Source of the DNA: Syntrophomonadaceae bacterium | Lineage (GTDB): Bacteria > Bacillota > Syntrophomonadia > Syntrophomonadales > Syntrophomonadaceae | Direction of reading: 5' to 3' | Assembly: GCA_028683995.1 (NCBI GenBank) | Contig: JAQUGU010000014.1 | Location: 1 to 8,596, forward strand | DNA: 8,596 bases | Shown here: positions 6,369-8,596 of the stretch, one piece after another | Numbering within the stretch: the first letter of the stretch is position 1 | Layout: the number at the start of each line of letters is the position of its first letter | Notes under the pieces: model-generated | Databases searched by the model: none | Told to the model about the DNA's origin: nothing | The model's input: the letters and a program-made list of their open reading frames with translations, nothing else | Translations under genes and position numbers: made by a program

Positions 6369-6399
6369 AAAAAACAACCGGGGGTTTTCCGGTTGTTTT
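6369..6399 (-). terminator. Intrinsic terminator after codY
   Basis: A perfect 11-bp inverted repeat pairs 6371-6381 with 6389-6399 (AAAACAACCGG / CCGGTTGTTTT) around a 7-nt loop. On the minus strand the stem runs into six consecutive T (6374-6369). It begins 21 nt past the codY TAG stop. It should end the hslU-codY transcript and insulate the flagellar operon, so the flagellar genes need their own promoter or read-through. The A/T ends of the stem would also allow weak activity on the other strand, but no gene is seen there. Confidence 0.93.
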
Positions 6400-6420
6400 A
6401 CTTATGCTGTAATTCGACCT

Positions 6421-7203
6421 CTATTTTCCAAGTTCCTCAAACAAATAATCGTTTAAAACCTTGATATAAGTTCCTTTCATCCCCAGGGACCTGGATTCAA
6501 TTACTCCGGCACTTTCAAATTTTCTAAGCGCACTTACAATTACCGAGCGAGTTATCCCTACTTTATCGGCTATACGGCTGGCCACCAGAAGTCCTTCCAT
6601 ACTGTCCAGTTCTGCGATAATATGCTCTATAGCCTCTTTTTCAGAATAAGAAAGGGTAGCCAGAGCTATCTGCACCGAGGCTTTTTTCCGCGCTTGTTCC
6701 TCTATCCTTTCAGACCTTATGCGCATAATTTCATTGGCTACCACAATAGCTCCATATTCAGCCAGAACTATCTCCTCGTCGCAAAACTGCTTGTTCCACC
6801 TTACCAGAATAAGGGTACCGATACGCCTGGCCCCACCAAATACCGGGGTAATGGACCATATGCGCCGCGAACAATCGCATTCTGTGCTGTTAATATTAAA
6901 AACACATTTGCGCCCTTCTTCCAGCACAATATTAGTTTTCGTCTCCTGAATGCTGGTTAATTCTTGATTAAAGCTTTCTGGAAAACGTTCCGCATGGTTC
7001 ATCAGGTACTCCACCTGGGAACAGCCAGCACCTTCGGTAAAAGCATAACCACCAATCTGCCCTCTTCGTCCCACAATGAAGACGCTGCATTCTAGATTTT
7101 CAGATAATACTTCGGCAATTTCATAAAAGTCAACCGAATTACCCTCTATCTTTTGCAGAATCTTATTTATGGACCTGGATCTTTCTAATAATGTCTTTTG
7201 CAC
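6421..7203 (-). CDS. codY: CodY, GTP/branched-chain amino acid-responsive global transcription regulator
   Basis: Dimeric cytoplasmic DNA-binding protein that in Firmicutes represses nutrient-acquisition, motility and other stationary-phase genes when isoleucine/valine and GTP are plentiful. With the GTG at 7203 it is 260 aa, the usual CodY length. The N-terminal GAF-type sensor spans about 1-155. A linker helix with IEEQARKKASVQIAL sits near 167-181. The C-terminal winged helix-turn-helix at about 205-250 carries the near-invariant ITRSVIVSALRKFESAGV and SRSLGMKGTYIKVLN. The in-frame ATG at 7254 would add 17 non-homologous residues and overlap hslU by 38 nt. The GTG has a G7 Shine-Dalgarno 6 nt upstream and begins with QKTLLERSRSINKILQ, as in other CodYs. 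The DNA-binding domain is very well conserved, while the sensor is divergent: by eye, the Arg61 and Thr96 ligand positions of B. subtilis are not kept, although the Phe98 equivalent (Phe102) is. It has Cys at 61, 100, 109 and 111. Confidence 0.97.
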   Translation of the reverse strand: MQKTLLERSRSINKILQKIEGNSVDFYEIAEVLSENLECSVFIVGRRGQIGGYAFTEGAGCSQVEYLMNHAERFPESFNQELTSIQETKTNIVLEEGRKCVFNINSTECDCSRRIWSITPVFGGARRIGTLILVRWNKQFCDEEIVLAEYGAIVVANEIMRIRSERIEEQARKKASVQIALATLSYSEKEAIEHIIAELDSMEGLLVASRIADKVGITRSVIVSALRKFESAGVIESRSLGMKGTYIKVLNDYLFEELGK

Positions 7204-7209
7204 CCTTTG

Positions 7210-7218
7210 CCCCCCCTT
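7210..7218 (-). promoter_or_regulatory. G7 ribosome binding site that sets the codY start
   Basis: On the minus strand the sequence reads AAGGGGGGGCAAAGG followed by GTG (7203-7201). The seven-G run occupies 7216-7210 and lies 6 nt before the GTG, directly after the hslU TAA stop (7219-7217). No comparable site precedes the upstream in-frame ATG at 7254, so this decides the start. Confidence 0.8.
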
Positions 7219-8596
7219 AGAGAATATATCTACTAAGATCATCATCCTCCACAATCTTTTTCAATCGTTCGCTAACATAATTACTATCAATAACAATACC
7301 TTCGCCCTGCATATAAGGAGCATCAAATAATAAATCTTCCAACACTTTTTCCATAACCGTATGCAATCTTCGAGCTCCTATGTTTTCCGTCCTGGCATTA
7401 ACTTCATAGGCTATTTCTGCAATATCGTCAATAGCCTCTTCGCTAAACTTAATTTCCACTCCTTCGGTACTTAAGAGGGCACTGTATTGTTTAATTAAGG
7501 AATTGTTCGGTTCTACCAGAATTCTTTTTAGATCATCCCGTCCCAAACTCTCCAATTCCACTCTTATGGGAAAACGCCCCTGTAATTCCGGAATTAAATC
7601 AGAAGGCTTGCTTACATGAAAAGCACCTGCAGCGATAAACAAAACATGGTCAGTCTTCACCGGTCCATATTTGGTAACTACCGTGGAACCTTCTACTATG
7701 GGAAGAATGTCTCTTTGTACTCCCCCGCGGGAGACATCAGGCCCATAGGACCCGTCCCGGCTAGTTATCTTATCAATCTCATCCAGGAATATTATCCCGC
7801 CTTCTTCAGCTCTACGAATAGCCTCCCGGTAAACCTCATCGATATCAATTAATCCTTGAGCTTCTTCAAAAGTCAAAATCTTTCGGGCTTCCTCCACTGT
7901 AACCCGGCGTTTTTTCTTGTTCTTGGGCAGCAGGTTACCAAACATATCCTGGAGATTGATACCCATTTCTTCCACCCCGGACCCGGAGATTACTTCCATA
8001 AACGAAGTGTTTTTTTCCTCCACCTCTATTTCAATAACATCATTATCTAATTCAAAACGAGATACTTTCTGCTTGATAATTTCCCGTTTCTCCTCGATAC
8101 TTCTGGTTCTGCTCTCCAGTTCTTCATCGTTCTCCTGAATATCCGGGGTCTGTCCCAAGAGAAACTCCAGCGGATTTTTAGCTGCTCTGCTTCTTTTCCG
8201 GGGTAAGGGTAAAATATAGTCAACTATGCGCTCTTCAGCCAGTTGCCTGGCCTTGTCCTCTACTTCTGTCATTTTCTCCTGTTTTACCAGACGTATAGAC
8301 GTTTCTACCAAGTCTCGAACCATGGAATCAACGTCCCGACCTACATAGCCAACTTCAGTAAACTTACTGGCTTCCACTTTTACAAAAGGAGCTTTAACCA
8401 GACGGGCCAGACGCCGGGCAATCTCAGTTTTGCCCACCCCGGTTGAACCTATCATAATTATGTTTTTGGGATAGATTTCATCCCTCATGTCGTCGGGTAG
8501 GTTTTTGCGGCGATACCGATTCCTGAGCGCAATAGCCACTGCTTTCTTGGCCTTCTGCTGCCCAATTATATATTTATCCAGTTCCTCAACAACTTC
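7217..8596 (-). CDS. hslU: HslU (ClpY), AAA+ ATPase/unfoldase of the HslUV protease; 5' end cut off by window edge
   Basis: ATP-dependent unfoldase that feeds substrates into the HslV peptidase in the cytoplasm. The reading frame is open to the window edge, giving 459 visible residues. The visible start, EVVEELDKYIIGQ, is the typical HslU N-terminus, so only about 7-10 residues (an LTPRE-type start) are missing. A GTG at 8539-8537 lies inside this conserved region and is not the start. Numbered from the first visible residue: Walker A GSTGVGKT at about 50-57; pore loop GYVG at 83-86; a charged, less conserved I-domain at about 110-245; Walker B IIFLDEID at about 268-275; the sensor-2 region GARRLHTV at 407-414; and the C-terminal tail DLSRYIL, the conserved end that docks into HslV. 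All key motifs are intact. hslV would be expected just upstream, outside the window. The TAA stop lies 13 nt before codY, pointing to one transcript. Confidence 0.97.
   Translation of the reverse strand, partial: EVVEELDKYIIGQQKAKKAVAIALRNRYRRKNLPDDMRDEIYPKNIIMIGSTGVGKTEIARRLARLVKAPFVKVEASKFTEVGYVGRDVDSMVRDLVETSIRLVKQEKMTEVEDKARQLAEERIVDYILPLPRKRSRAAKNPLEFLLGQTPDIQENDEELESRTRSIEEKREIIKQKVSRFELDNDVIEIEVEEKNTSFMEVISGSGVEEMGINLQDMFGNLLPKNKKKRRVTVEEARKILTFEEAQGLIDIDEVYREAIRRAEEGGIIFLDEIDKITSRDGSYGPDVSRGGVQRDILPIVEGSTVVTKYGPVKTDHVLFIAAGAFHVSKPSDLIPELQGRFPIRVELESLGRDDLKRILVEPNNSLIKQYSALLSTEGVEIKFSEEAIDDIAEIAYEVNARTENIGARRLHTVMEKVLEDLLFDAPYMQGEGIVIDSNYVSERLKKIVEDDDLSRYIL

Noticed and set aside
7201..7254. 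Longer codY start at the ATG at 7254
   Set aside because: The extra 17 residues do not resemble any CodY N-terminus, would overlap hslU by 38 nt and lack a ribosome binding site. The GTG at 7203 has a good site and gives the normal length.
8537..8539. hslU starting at the GTG at 8539
   Set aside because: The frame stays open to the window edge and encodes the conserved HslU N-terminal residues EELDKYIIGQ, so the gene starts beyond the window.

Overview
The window is a stretch of bacterial chromosome in which every recognisable gene lies on the minus strand. Read in transcription order, from high to low coordinates, it runs hslU (5' end cut off by the window edge), codY, a terminator, then flgB, flgC, fliE, fliF, fliG, fliH and fliI. 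This is the classical Firmicutes clpY(hslU)-codY-fla/che arrangement known from Bacillus subtilis. CodY is essentially restricted to low-GC Gram-positives. The divergence of its sensor domain, the frequent GTG/TTG starts, the G-rich Shine-Dalgarno sites and the mid-range base composition suggest a Clostridia-type anaerobe, possibly Syntrophomonadaceae or Peptococcaceae-like. The genus cannot be fixed from the sequence.

Region by region. 7217-8596: HslU, the AAA+ unfoldase of the HslUV protease, lacking only about its first ten residues. 6421-7203: CodY, the global nutrient-responsive regulator, starting at a GTG 13 nt after the hslU stop and probably co-transcribed with hslU. 6263-6420: a 158-bp gap holding a strong intrinsic terminator for codY and the presumed control region of the flagellar operon. 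233-6262: seven flagellar genes packed head to tail, with gaps of 4-21 nt or short overlaps. They encode the proximal rod (FlgB, FlgC), the rod/MS-ring adaptor (FliE), the MS ring (FliF), the rotor switch protein (FliG), and the export ATPase regulator and ATPase (FliH, FliI). 1-232: non-coding DNA with degenerate pieces of what look like interspersed repeats. The expected next gene, fliJ, is not present here.

How the genes work together: FliF forms the membrane ring on which FliG sits, FliE joins that ring to the FlgB/FlgC rod, and FliH/FliI drive export of the axial parts through the type III apparatus. CodY is known in B. subtilis to repress the fla/che operon when nutrients are rich, so its position directly upstream is functionally suggestive. 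A weak CodY-box-like sequence lies in the flgB leader.

I found no clearly new system. The points most worth a second look are the repeat-filled break after fliI, the unusual use of G5-G7 homopolymers as ribosome binding sites in five of the eight visible starts, and the divergent, cysteine-bearing effector domain of CodY.
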